Of a stretch of DNA of 64,000 bases, positions 25,021-32,365 are shown piece by piece. The translations under genes and the position numbers were made by a program. Position 1 is the stretch's first letter, and the number at the start of each line of letters is the position of its first letter. Source of the stretch: an uncultured Paracoccaceae bacterium (GTDB lineage Bacteria; Pseudomonadota; Alphaproteobacteria; Rhodobacterales; Rhodobacteraceae). Where the stretch lies: NCBI GenBank assembly GCA_951812305.1, contig CATOSB010000002.1, forward strand, positions 806,001-870,000, written 5' to 3'. The notes beneath the pieces were generated by a model, which worked only from the letters and a program-made list of their open reading frames with translations, was not told where the DNA came from and made no database searches.

Positions 25021-25227
25021 TTAGCTGGTCACGGATAGGAATTGCAGTTCGCGGTCGGGATAGGCCTGAGAGATGCGCGCCCTGGTCTGGACTGGCCCCA
25101 ACAGCCCGCGGCAAAGTGTTCGGAAAAATCCGGGGACCTGGGATGCCACGCCCCCGGCAGGTTGCCCGACCACGGAGGCGGAACTATTGAGGCAGTTCGA
25201 CGAGGTCGGTTTTCGAATAGCTAACAT
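25021..25227 (-). CDS. Small prophage protein of unknown function
   Basis: This is a 68-residue open frame beginning with an ATG that shares a base with the preceding stop codon (TGATG at 25229-25225). That coupling, repeated along this operon, is the main support. The composition is basic and glycine-rich, and no family is recognised. It could also be a spurious frame that keeps the spacing. Confidence 0.45.
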   Translation of the reverse strand: MLAIRKPTSSNCLNSSASVVGQPAGGVASQVPGFFRTLCRGLLGPVQTRARISQAYPDRELQFLSVTS

Positions 25228-25502
25228 CAGGCTGCATCCTCTTCAGGCAGGCGGCTCAGGATGTTGCGGGCCGCGCGTTGCCAGTTGTCAGGCAGGCGCT
25301 CGATGTCATCGGCAGTGGCGGGGATACCAAAGAGTGAAATTTCATACAGCACCGGGCTGTAGCGGCTGTGATCCTGTGGAATGGTCCAAACGCCATTGTT
25401 TTCGCAGAGGTTCTGCAGCGCCAAAAGCCGACCCTCCTGACTGCAGCCGCCAAGCAAAGCAAGTGCGCCCTTGATGCGCGGGATGTCCAGATGGTGCGTC
25501 AT
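25227..25502 (-). CDS. Small prophage protein, paralog of the 26239-26520 gene
   Basis: The 91-residue protein has a C-terminal half (LYEISLFGIPATADDIERLPDNWQRAARNIL) that matches the one at 26239-26520 (LTEVNLYGFSASGASEEEAQCNWMRMARRAM) in pattern: a strand with YEIxLFG, then a helix with xNWxRxAR, and an acidic end (EEDAA). It overlaps the PP-loop gene by ATGA. The two paralogs flank that gene, suggesting they act with it. Function unknown. Confidence 0.72.
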   Translation of the reverse strand: MTHHLDIPRIKGALALLGGCSQEGRLLALQNLCENNGVWTIPQDHSRYSPVLYEISLFGIPATADDIERLPDNWQRAARNILSRLPEEDAA

Positions 25503-26242
25503 GCTGTGACCCCCGTGATTTCTTCCAGTGGCTTGCGGGACATCGAAAGGGTGTGGCCGTGGTACCGTTCGGCTTCGACATAACGCCGGTAGAGGTCTGG
25601 CTTCAGCTGCGCGGCGGTGCGCAGATCGGCAGCGGATGCCATAATGCAGAAACAACACGACAGCCGGGTCATGCCCGCAGCATATGCCCAGTGCGGTTCC
25701 TGTCCCGCGTCCCTGATCATCTGAAAGACATCGCATTCCGTCAGATCATGGATGGGCAGCCAGTCATACCATTCCCGCCCAGCCTTCGAATTTCGCGGCG
25801 AGAACTGGAACACGGTCTTTTTTGCCCGTGATGCGCTTTCCTGGGCGCGCATGCCCATGCAGTTCACCACCAGCCCGCCGAACTCCGGGTGCGCCTTCAG
25901 GTAGCGGCGCACTTCACGTTCAATCGGTCCACGCTTCAAATCAGACGTACACTGGCGGTTTGCGGGGCTGGGAAACATGCCGCGTCGTTCGACCATTTCA
26001 AAGAAGCTGGTCTTTGCCGTCGCAGTGATGATCGGCACGTCGCCCGCAGTCGCGCGGATGTGGTCAAGGTTTCCATCCCATTCCACGTCGCCAAGATCCG
26101 CGTGAACAATCAGCATCAGATGGTCTGGGATGCCTGTTTGCTTCAGGTGCAACAGCATGGCCTGGCTGTCTTTGCCTGCCGAGTGGTTCACAACAAACAG
26201 CGCCCCACGGGCGATGAGGGATTTGATCTGGTGGCTCATCAT
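25499..26242 (-). CDS. PAPS-reductase-like PP-loop protein
   Basis: The 247-residue protein of the adenine nucleotide alpha hydrolase/PAPS reductase superfamily has the PP-loop SAGKDS at 21-26, an HADLGDVEW segment, C-rich regions (PANRQCTSDLKRGP, TRLSCCFCIMAS) and R-Q-E-S residues near GMRAQESASRAKK. Phage members of this family are related to DndC and may modify or degrade nucleotides or DNA rather than reduce PAPS. It is coupled by ATGA overlaps on both sides to two paralogous small genes. Confidence 0.82.
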   Translation of the reverse strand: MMSHQIKSLIARGALFVVNHSAGKDSQAMLLHLKQTGIPDHLMLIVHADLGDVEWDGNLDHIRATAGDVPIITATAKTSFFEMVERRGMFPSPANRQCTSDLKRGPIEREVRRYLKAHPEFGGLVVNCMGMRAQESASRAKKTVFQFSPRNSKAGREWYDWLPIHDLTECDVFQMIRDAGQEPHWAYAAGMTRLSCCFCIMASAADLRTAAQLKPDLYRRYVEAERYHGHTLSMSRKPLEEITGVTA

Positions 26243-26520
26243 GCGGATGCGTCCTCGGCCAGAGTGTCACAGGGCATTGCACGGCGGGCCATACGCATCC
26301 AGTTGCACTGCGCCTCTTCCTCGCTCGCGCCTGAAGCGCTGAACCCATAGAGGTTGACTTCGGTCAGATGCGAGGCCCATCCATCGCCCTCACGCGGGGA
26401 GATGTAGCTGCCGCCTGTTTCCAGAGCCTCATTTATAAAACTATCCGTACGGGCGGCGAAGCCGAGCAATTCCAGGTGATCCAGAAACTGGCGCTTGCGG
26501 TCAAAATGATGATCCATCAC
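26239..26520 (-). CDS. Small prophage protein, paralog of the 25227-25502 gene
   Basis: This 93-residue protein starts with two ATG codons in a row (MMDHHFDRKRQFLDHLELLGF); the first overlaps the upstream stop (ATGA). Its C-terminal half has the same strand-helix pattern as the 91-residue protein downstream of the PP-loop gene, ending EDASA. It probably arose by duplication. Function unknown. Confidence 0.72.
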   Translation of the reverse strand: MMDHHFDRKRQFLDHLELLGFAARTDSFINEALETGGSYISPREGDGWASHLTEVNLYGFSASGASEEEAQCNWMRMARRAMPCDTLAEDASA

Positions 26521-26762
26521 GCGGCTCCGTCATAAAAGGATTGCGAGCGGCAGGAGTTGCACTGGCGGTTGTGCGGGCCATCGCTTAGGAAGCTGGCCGA
26601 GCAGATCATGCACTTGCGGGTTTTGCGCTGCGCCTCGCGCTTCAGGCGTTCCAGACGTTCGTGAGATCGGGTGTAGCAGGCGGGGCCATGAACCACCTCG
26701 CCATCCTTGTGGATGTAGTAGCCGTTCCTATCTCGCACGATTTCAAACTTGGGCATTGGCAA
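26517..26762 (-). CDS. Small zinc-ribbon-like prophage protein
   Basis: The 81-residue protein has a basic middle (RSHERLERLKREAQRKTRK) followed by C-x-x-C...C-x-x-C (CMICSASF...CNSCRS), a likely zinc ribbon. The start is one of two nearby ATGs (26762 or 26756). It overlaps its neighbours on both sides in the coupled operon. A DNA- or RNA-binding role is plausible. Confidence 0.7.
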   Translation of the reverse strand: MPMPKFEIVRDRNGYYIHKDGEVVHGPACYTRSHERLERLKREAQRKTRKCMICSASFLSDGPHNRQCNSCRSQSFYDGAA

Positions 26763-26856
26763 TCTCTTCGGCGTGGTCGCGCGGGGCTGGAAACGGCAAG
26801 GTCGGATCGAGACGAAGGTTGGCGCTATAGTCGATGTGGTGAGCAGTCTGCATCAT
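26743..26856 (-). CDS. 37-residue prophage peptide
   Basis: A short gene reads MMQTAHHIDYSANLRLDPTL and then PFPAPRDHAEEIANAQV. It begins with ATG at 26856 overlapping the upstream TGA (ATGA) after a purine-rich AGGTGAC, and its end overlaps the start of the zinc-ribbon gene by 20 bp. It is supported by this coupling rather than by homology. Confidence 0.5.
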   Translation of the reverse strand: MMQTAHHIDYSANLRLDPTLPFPAPRDHAEEIANAQV

Positions 26857-27044
26857 GTCACCTGCTTCAGTTGGGTGACTGGTTGCGCCTGAAGACGGCG
26901 CTGGCAAACGGTTTGGCCGCGTTCTGATTTCAGAGTGGCCCATGCAAGCAAGCGCAGGCTGGGGCGGTGGCTTGGGTGTGGGTTGCTGACCACTGACAGG
27001 GCGTCTGCCCGCCGTTGTGGTGTGCTGGGGATAGGAAATCGCAT
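26853..27044 (-). CDS. First gene of the leftward early operon, small protein
   Basis: A 63-residue basic protein (MRFPIPSTPQRRADALSVVS...) follows a strong Shine-Dalgarno (TCGGAGGCCAACATG) and lies 33 bp downstream of the proximal operator/promoter. Its stop overlaps the next start (ATGA). No family is recognised. Confidence 0.55.
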   Translation of the reverse strand: MRFPIPSTPQRRADALSVVSNPHPSHRPSLRLLAWATLKSERGQTVCQRRLQAQPVTQLKQVT

Positions 27045-27076
27045 GTTGGCCTCCGACTAGGTGAGGCCGAAACTAG

Positions 27077-27094
27077 GTTGTGTAATTATCCAAT
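27077..27094 (-). promoter_or_regulatory. Proximal leftward operator/promoter of the early operon
   Basis: Read leftward, TTGACA (27099-27094) runs directly into ATTGGATAATTACACAAC. This gives a consensus -35 box followed by the operator ATTG-nn-TAATTR-nn-CAA(T), a near-palindrome with a TAATTA core. The same operator recurs at 27106-27123 and 29529-29546. It should control the operon starting at 27044. Confidence 0.62.
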
Positions 27095-27105
27095 GTCAAT
27101 CGATA

Positions 27106-27123
27106 ATTGTGTAATTATCCAAT
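27106..27123 (-). promoter_or_regulatory. Distal leftward operator (ATTGGATAATTACACAAT)
   Basis: This is a perfect copy of the 18-bp operator, 29 bp upstream of the first, again preceded by a TTGAC-type -35 sequence (TTGACT) when read leftward. Two operators in tandem suggest cooperative repressor binding, as at lambda OL. Confidence 0.62.
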
Positions 27124-27349
27124 ATGAGTCAATACGCGCAGCGCTCCATGGGTCTCTTGGATTCGGATTTTCAGTCTTTCTGGACTTGAACGGCAGTGCC
27201 TATGGCGGCTGTCATCACCATTTTGGCGCGGCGTTCGTGGCGCGTCATGGGCGGTGGTGCTTTCGACTTCGGCTCTTCTTTGGGCAGTCCGGCGGACAGG
27301 CGTTCTTTCAATCGTGTGCGCTCTTCCGCGCATGTCTTGCAATAACTAT

Positions 27350-28950
27350 GTAACTCCCAAGCACCCTGTCCGATAGGGTTGCGGGGTTTTGTTCCGTCAG
27401 AGCCGTGCGATGATCTGAGGTGGTGACAGGGTCAGGATTTCCAGGATGTTGAACCGGTGTTTTCTGGCCGTCGAGATGACGGACCTGATGTCGGCGAAGA
27501 CCCGCGCGCCCTCGAGGGTGCGGAAGGTGCCCGAGATTTTCATGCGCAGCTTCATCATGCGCAGGTCCTGTTCGGCCTGATTGTTTGTGAATGGGACCGC
27601 GAAGTCGGCGATGAATCGCAAAACGTCATCGCGGTAGTCACGCAGGCGGAGGAGCAGGTTGTGGCCTGGCCGCCTGGCTTTTCGGCCGCGGGCGCCGGGG
27701 CTTTTGGCCAGCGGGGGCCGGCGTTCGTGGAAGGCGAGCCCCTTGGCGAGGATCGCCATGTATCTGGTGACTATACCCTGGCGAACCAGTTCCGGGAGTT
27801 CGGTCTCGCCTTGATCCTGAGCCGCGCATCTGAGCTGATTGGCGCTATGAAGCACTGCGCTCATCTCCGTCGCCCAAGGCTCTTTTTCGATCTCTTCGAT
27901 GGCCTTGAGTTCGCGCAAGTGATGCGCCCCGCAGAGGGCGTGGGCGTCCACTCCGCTCATATGGGCGTAGTAGGGTTTCCAGTGATCATGAATGATCGTC
28001 CCGCCGGTCAGGAAGGTTGGAACAGCACCGCGTTTGGCGCTGATGCGGTAATGGGTGAAGGCGGTATCGCAGATCGTGTGCAGCCAGTGCAGCTTGCCGG
28101 CAACACGAAGTCCGGTCTCGTCCAGATGCCGAACGCCGCCTTCGGCAAGCCGGGCGAGAATGTGTTCAACCACGACACCCATCTTATTTGCCGCGCCGCG
28201 CGTCCAGTTGGTCACGCTGGCCGCGCACAAGCTGGTGGCCCCAAACAGGTCGCGCATAAGCTGGCAGACCCGATCCTCGGGTATCAGCTGCTGAACATTG
28301 CAATAGACCGCCACTGCCCGCATGCGCGTGCCATATTGCACATGCGCGGCCACGCCATCGGGAAAGCCAGCCGTCGTCGTGGCTCGACAATGGTCGCAAC
28401 AATAAACCGCCGCCTGATGCTCGGTGACCTCCAGGCGTGGCGCAGGCAAGTCGAACACCTGACGCTTCTCGATCCCTTTCACCATCTCCGCCGTCAGGGC
28501 GCTCTGACAGGCGCTGCAATGCGTCGCCTCATGCCGTTCGACAAAGTCGGGTGTTGACGTCTGGCGCAGGGTGTCGCCCCGGTGGCCAACTTGGCCGCCA
28601 CTTTTCTTTCCGGATTTGCCACGCAGGCTGCGCGGGGCTGGCTTCTTCAGGCCATCACTTGAAGGGGGCTTGCTGCTATTGCTGCTGTTCTTGGCCAACT
28701 GTCGGCGCAGGTCCGTGATCTCTTCCGCCATGCTCGCCAACGCAGCTTCAAGCTCAGCGATCCGACGCAGAGCCGTGGCGAGAAGTTGTTCAAGGGCGGC
28801 AACCTGATCCATCCCACCACTGATTCAGAGAAATCAACCCGGCGCCACAGAATTCAGACAAGAAAGAAAAAAAACACGCGCAAAATGGCAAATTCGACTC
28901 ACCATAAAACTGACAATAACACTCAAACGTGGGGGGTGCTTGGGAGTTAC
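27350..28950 (-). mobile_element. IS66-family element, copy 3
   Basis: This complete 1601-bp copy is flanked by ATAACTAT (27342-27349 and 28951-28958), with 17-bp terminal repeats GTAACTCCCAAGCACCC. It splits the small zinc-finger gene in the immunity region and lies in inverted orientation to copy 4, 1396 bp away. Confidence 0.95.
27397..28812 (-). CDS. IS66-family transposase (copy 3)
   Basis: The 471-residue transposase has all catalytic and zinc-finger residues. It carries two substitutions relative to copies 1, 2 and 5: R-R-P-P instead of R-Q-P-P at 364-367, and P-G-A instead of P-G-T at 372-374. The first is shared with copy 4. Confidence 0.95.
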   Translation of the reverse strand: MDQVAALEQLLATALRRIAELEAALASMAEEITDLRRQLAKNSSNSSKPPSSDGLKKPAPRSLRGKSGKKSGGQVGHRGDTLRQTSTPDFVERHEATHCSACQSALTAEMVKGIEKRQVFDLPAPRLEVTEHQAAVYCCDHCRATTTAGFPDGVAAHVQYGTRMRAVAVYCNVQQLIPEDRVCQLMRDLFGATSLCAASVTNWTRGAANKMGVVVEHILARLAEGGVRHLDETGLRVAGKLHWLHTICDTAFTHYRISAKRGAVPTFLTGGTIIHDHWKPYYAHMSGVDAHALCGAHHLRELKAIEEIEKEPWATEMSAVLHSANQLRCAAQDQGETELPELVRQGIVTRYMAILAKGLAFHERRPPLAKSPGARGRKARRPGHNLLLRLRDYRDDVLRFIADFAVPFTNNQAEQDLRMMKLRMKISGTFRTLEGARVFADIRSVISTARKHRFNILEILTLSPPQIIARL

Positions 28951-29092
28951 ATAACTATTTGCATTTAAATCAGAAAAGTTAAATTGATTGTAGCATCCAT
29001 GGCATGCAGACATCTGTTTGCCTCTTGTATTTGTTCTGGTAATGTTCTGGCTATGGTAGATTCTCGCAAAGGTTTCAGCAACAGCGCATTGA

Positions 29093-29470
29093 TTAGTCGC
29101 CTTTCGGATCGGCAGGCGGTTTTGTTGTCGCTGCACCTTGCGGCGCTGCCTGATCGGCATCGGCGCGCTGAGAGAGAATTGCGGTTAGGGACACTTCCAG
29201 TATCGCTTGCTCTTGCGGTGTCAGCCGGGCAATCTGTTCCGCAAGCTGGTTGCGCACCTGCTCCGGGGAAAGCCTCATAAACTCTTCCACGGTTTCGCCA
29301 AAGGCGGCAGCAACCCGAATGGCGTCATCTACCCCCATGTTGCGGGTAGTGCCGCGCTTCAGCGCGTAGAGTGAATCTTTTTTGACACCGGACTTGTTGG
29401 CGATGTCGGTGACCCGCGCGCCGGTCTTTTCAAGGTGTTCGTTGAAGGCTTGGCTGAAGGTTTTCTGCAT
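29093..29470 (-). CDS. XRE-family repressor (prophage immunity)
   Basis: The 125-residue protein has an N-terminal Cro/CI-type helix-turn-helix at about residues 16-60 (ARVTDIANKSGVKKDSLYALKRGTTRNMGVDDAIRVAAAFG), then a helical linker and a disordered proline/alanine-rich C-terminus. There is no LexA-type peptidase domain, so induction would not be by self-cleavage. It is divergent from the rightward early operon; the intervening 87 bp hold a perfect palindrome and an operator shared with the leftward operon. It is probably the lysogenic repressor. Confidence 0.85.
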   Translation of the reverse strand: MQKTFSQAFNEHLEKTGARVTDIANKSGVKKDSLYALKRGTTRNMGVDDAIRVAAAFGETVEEFMRLSPEQVRNQLAEQIARLTPQEQAILEVSLTAILSQRADADQAAPQGAATTKPPADPKGD

Positions 29471-29500
29471 GTCCGCAACCTACTTGGGCAATAGTCCAGC

Positions 29501-29518
29501 GGCAAATGTGCATTTGCC
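29501..29518. promoter_or_regulatory. Palindrome GGCAAATGTGCATTTGCC upstream of the repressor
   Basis: This 18-bp sequence has 8-bp perfect arms and a 2-bp centre, 30 bp upstream of the repressor start. It differs from the TAATTA operator and may be the repressor's own autoregulatory site or the site of a Cro-like protein. Confidence 0.5.
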
Positions 29519-29520
29519 CA

Positions 29521-29549
29521 TTGACGAAATTGGATAATTGCACAATAAA
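29521..29549 (+). promoter_or_regulatory. Rightward early promoter with embedded operator
   Basis: TTGACG (29521-29526) is a good -35 box, and an AT-rich AATAAA lies 17 bp downstream. The 18-bp operator ATTGGATAATTGCACAAT (29529-29546) fills the spacer. This is the layout of a repressible phage promoter and mirrors the leftward promoter at 27077-27123. The first gene starts at 29558. Confidence 0.6.
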
Positions 29550-29557
29550 CTTGGCGC

Positions 29558-29758
29558 ATGACCCATGAAACGATCCTTGAAGAACTCGAAGACTACTGCC
29601 GCGCGACGGGCCTGAAGCCGTCGACGGTCTGCGTCCGGGCGCTGAATGACAGCCGATATGTGGCGCGACACCAGCGCCGCTTGGATGCGCTGAACCGGGA
29701 TGCGAACAAAATCCGCCAATACATGGTCGACAAACCTGCGCCGGACAGGGAGGGCTGA
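29558..29758 (+). CDS. First gene of the rightward early operon, small regulator-like protein
   Basis: The 66-residue protein reads MTHETILEELEDYCRATGLK followed by PSTVCVRALNDSRYVARHQRRLDALNRDANKIRQYM. The helix-turn-helix-like LKPSTVCVRALND and basic region suggest DNA binding, possibly a Cro counterpart. It begins 12 bp after the operator. Divergent from the repressor. Confidence 0.7.
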   Translation: MTHETILEELEDYCRATGLKPSTVCVRALNDSRYVARHQRRLDALNRDANKIRQYMVDKPAPDREG

Positions 29759-29759
29759 C

Positions 29760-29993
29760 ATGACTGTTACAGGCTGGATACGGACCACTGAGCGCCTGCC
29801 GGAACCGGGCACGTGGGTTCTGGGCTGGTTCGCGTATGGCGACATGTCCATGGAAATCGTCGAATTCACAGACCGGCACGATGACTGGCGCGCCTGCTGG
29901 TATCGGCTTTGGGAACACGACGACTGGGTCGACGCGCCGCCTGATTTCTGGATGTCGCTGCCCGCGCCGCCGGACAGGGAGGTCTCGCTATGA
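29760..29993 (+). CDS. DUF551-like small prophage protein
   Basis: The 77-residue protein starts at the ATG at 29760, right after the previous stop. It has the DUF551 pattern: W-I-R-T-x-E-R-L-P-E-P-G near the start, a tryptophan-rich centre (DDWRACWYRLW), and a terminal FWMSLPAPPD. These proteins are common in prophage early regions; their function is unknown. It ends with an ATGA overlap to the next gene. Confidence 0.75.
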   Translation: MTVTGWIRTTERLPEPGTWVLGWFAYGDMSMEIVEFTDRHDDWRACWYRLWEHDDWVDAPPDFWMSLPAPPDREVSL

Positions 29994-30223
29994 AAGACTT
30001 TGAGGCCAAAACCACACTGACGGACGGTCAATTCAACGCGATGCTCTTGGTGGTTGAGGCTAAGGGCATGACTCAGGCTGGCTATATTCGGCATTTGATC
30101 CTCCAGGATATTGCAAACTCGCAGGACTATGTTGCGCTAATCAAGGACATCACGGGTAGGGCTGAAACCAGCCAGTTATCGCCAGAAAATGGGGTGGTTT
30201 CAGTTAGAGGGGCAGTGGCGTGA
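29990..30223 (+). CDS. Small ribbon-helix-helix-like prophage protein
   Basis: The 77-residue protein (MKDFEAKTTLTDGQFNAMLLVVEAKGMTQAGYIRHLIL...) shows a short strand followed by two helices, as in CopG/Arc-type DNA-binding proteins. It is coupled to the upstream gene by ATGA. It converges on the IS-split exported-protein gene, whose stop is only 6 bp away. Confidence 0.62.
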   Translation: MKDFEAKTTLTDGQFNAMLLVVEAKGMTQAGYIRHLILQDIANSQDYVALIKDITGRAETSQLSPENGVVSVRGAVA

Positions 30224-30346
30224 TGTTGCTAGTTCCCATCATTAGCCCATTCCGAAACCAATTTGCTTATCATTTGGTGGCATTGGGTGCGCGTGTTGAG
30301 GTCGGTCACCGAATTGCATTTGGACACCAAATTAAGAATACTTTTC

Positions 30347-31947
30347 GTAACTCCCAAGCACCCCCCACGTTTGAGTGTTATTGTCAGTTTTATGGTGAGT
30401 CGAATTTGCCATTTTGCGCGTGTTTTTTTTCTTTCTTGTCTGAATTCTGTGGCGCCGGGTTGATTTCTCTGAATCAGTGGTGGGATGGATCAGGTTGCCG
30501 CCCTTGAACAACTTCTCGCCACGGCTCTGCGTCGGATCGCTGAGCTTGAAGCTGCGTTGGCGAGCATGGCGGAAGAGATCACGGACCTGCGCCGACAGTT
30601 GGCCAAGAACAGCAGCAATAGCAGCAAGCCCCCTTCAAGTGATGGCCTGAAGAAGCCAGCCCCGCGCAGCCTGCGTGGCAAATCCGGAAAGAAAAGTGGC
30701 GGCCAAGTTGGCCACCGGGGCGACACCCTGCGCCAGACGTCAACACCCGACTTTGTCGAACGGCATGAGGCGACGCATTGCAGCGCCTGTCAGAGCGCCC
30801 TGACGGCGGAGATGGTGAAAGGGATCGAGAAGCGTCAGGTGTTCGACTTGCCTGCGCCACGCCTGGAGGTCACCGAGCATCAGGCGGCGGTTTATTGTTG
30901 CGACCATTGTCGAGCCACGACGACGGCTGGCTTTCCCGATGGCGTGGCCGCGCATGTGCAATATGGCACGCGCATGCGGGCAGTGGCGGTCTATTGCAAT
31001 GTTCAGCAGCTGATACCCGAGGATCGGGTCTGCCAGCTTATGCGCGACCTGTTTGGGGCCACCAGCTTGTGCGCGGCCAGCGTGACCAACTGGACGCGCG
31101 GCGCGGCAAATAAGATGGGTGTCGTGGTTGAACACATTCTCGCCCGGCTTGCCGAAGGCGGCGTTCGGCATCTGGACGAGACCGGACTTCGTGTTGCCGG
31201 CAAGCTGCACTGGCTGCACACGATCTGCGATACCGCCTTCACCCATTACCGCATCAGCGCCAAACGCGGTGCTGTTCCAACCTTCCTGACCGGCGGGACG
31301 ATCATTCATGATCACTGGAAACCCTACTACGCCCATATGAGCGGAGTGGACGCCCACGCCCTCTGCGGGGCGCATCACTTGCGCGAACTCAAGGCCATCG
31401 AAGAGATCGAAAAAGAGCCTTGGGCGACGGAGATGAGCGCAGTGCTTCATAGCGCCAATCAGCTCAGATGCGCGGCTCAGGATCAAGGCGAGACCGAACT
31501 CCCGGAACTGGTTCGCCAGGGTATAGTCACCAGATACATGGCGATCCTCGCCAAGGGGCTCGCCTTCCACGAACGCCGGCCCCCGCTGGCCAAAAGCCCC
31601 GGCACCCGCGGCCGAAAAGCCAGGCGGCCAGGCCACAACCTGCTCCTCCGCCTGCGTGACTACCGCGATGACGTTTTGCGATTCATCGCCGACTTCGCGG
31701 TCCCATTCACAAACAATCAGGCCGAACAGGACCTGCGCATGATGAAGCTGCGCATGAAAATCTCGGGCACCTTCCGCACCCTCGAGGGCGCGCGGGTCTT
31801 CGCCGACATCAGGTCCGTCATCTCGACGGCCAGAAAACACCGGTTCAACATCCTGGAAATCCTGACCCTGTCACCACCTCAGATCATCGCACGGCTCTGA
31901 CGGAACAAAACCCCGCAACCCTATCGGACAGGGTGCTTGGGAGTTAC
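30347..31947 (+). mobile_element. IS66-family element, copy 4
   Basis: This complete 1601-bp copy is in the opposite orientation to the others, flanked by TACTTTTC (30339-30346 and 31948-31955). It disrupts the exported-protein gene. Confidence 0.95.
30485..31900 (+). CDS. IS66-family transposase (copy 4)
   Basis: The 471-residue transposase has an intact zinc finger and DDE residues. It shares R-R-P-P with copy 3 but keeps P-G-T like copies 1, 2 and 5, so it is intermediate in sequence between them. Confidence 0.95.
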   Translation: MDQVAALEQLLATALRRIAELEAALASMAEEITDLRRQLAKNSSNSSKPPSSDGLKKPAPRSLRGKSGKKSGGQVGHRGDTLRQTSTPDFVERHEATHCSACQSALTAEMVKGIEKRQVFDLPAPRLEVTEHQAAVYCCDHCRATTTAGFPDGVAAHVQYGTRMRAVAVYCNVQQLIPEDRVCQLMRDLFGATSLCAASVTNWTRGAANKMGVVVEHILARLAEGGVRHLDETGLRVAGKLHWLHTICDTAFTHYRISAKRGAVPTFLTGGTIIHDHWKPYYAHMSGVDAHALCGAHHLRELKAIEEIEKEPWATEMSAVLHSANQLRCAAQDQGETELPELVRQGIVTRYMAILAKGLAFHERRPPLAKSPGTRGRKARRPGHNLLLRLRDYRDDVLRFIADFAVPFTNNQAEQDLRMMKLRMKISGTFRTLEGARVFADIRSVISTARKHRFNILEILTLSPPQIIARL

Positions 31948-32365
31948 TACTTTTCAGCAATTTGTTTTCTTCCCGCAGTGCGTATGCTGGCAGTGCTTCT
32001 TCTTTGATTGCAAGAATTTCAAGAACTGTAAGCACTCTGGACTCTGGTTTTTGCAAGCACAAGGCACCGACCCGCGCGCCAAGGTTTTCAAGGTCGATAG
32101 ACGTGTCACTCGCGCGTGCGAAGCCCCAAATGAAGCCTTTCACCATACCGAAAATCATATACCGACCACTCATATCTTGCGCCCCAACGAAGCTATCGGG
32201 GTCGGTAATTTCATTGTACTCGCTGCAGAACATACGCAAGAGGTCTTGTACTGGGTTTATAGTCTGTGCGCTTGCATGGCTGGCCATCAGAAGCCCGGCA
32301 ATCAGGGCAAGTTTCTTCACCTGCAATCCTCCGTTCTGCGAAATCCCCGCCACCGTAGTGTGATT

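Larger units (their letters stand above)
27171..29013 (-). pseudogene. Small zinc-finger gene split by IS copy 3
   Basis: The 5' part (29013-28951) reads MSACHGCYNQFNFSDLNANS and ends in Y. The 3' part (27341-27171) reads CKTCAEERTRLKERLSAG and ends TAIGTAVQVQKD before a TGA. Removing the 1601-bp IS and one copy of the duplication ATAACTAT joins them in frame into a 77-residue protein with a C-x-x-C...C-x-x-C zinc-finger N-terminus and a basic C-terminus. It sits directly after the XRE repressor on the same strand, with a Shine-Dalgarno AGAGG before the ATG, so it was probably part of the immunity operon. Confidence 0.8.
30229..32320 (-). pseudogene. Small exported protein gene split by IS copy 4
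   Basis: The 5' part (32320-31948) starts with GTG after GGAGG and encodes a signal peptide (MKKLALIAGLLMASHASAQ), a region with one cysteine (RMFCSEYNE) and a further one in VGALCLQKPE, ending ENKLLKS. The 3' part (30338-30229) continues ILNLVSKCNSVTDLNTRTQC to a final EWANDGN and stop. Excising the element and one TACTTTTC duplication restores the frame. The product would be a roughly 160-residue periplasmic protein of unknown function, possibly a lysogenic-conversion factor since it is transcribed against the lytic operon. Confidence 0.8.

Noticed and set aside
30223..30346. Possible rightward gene starting at the TGATG at 30221
   Set aside because: The same segment is the in-frame C-terminus of the leftward exported-protein gene once IS copy 4 is removed, which is a much better explanation.
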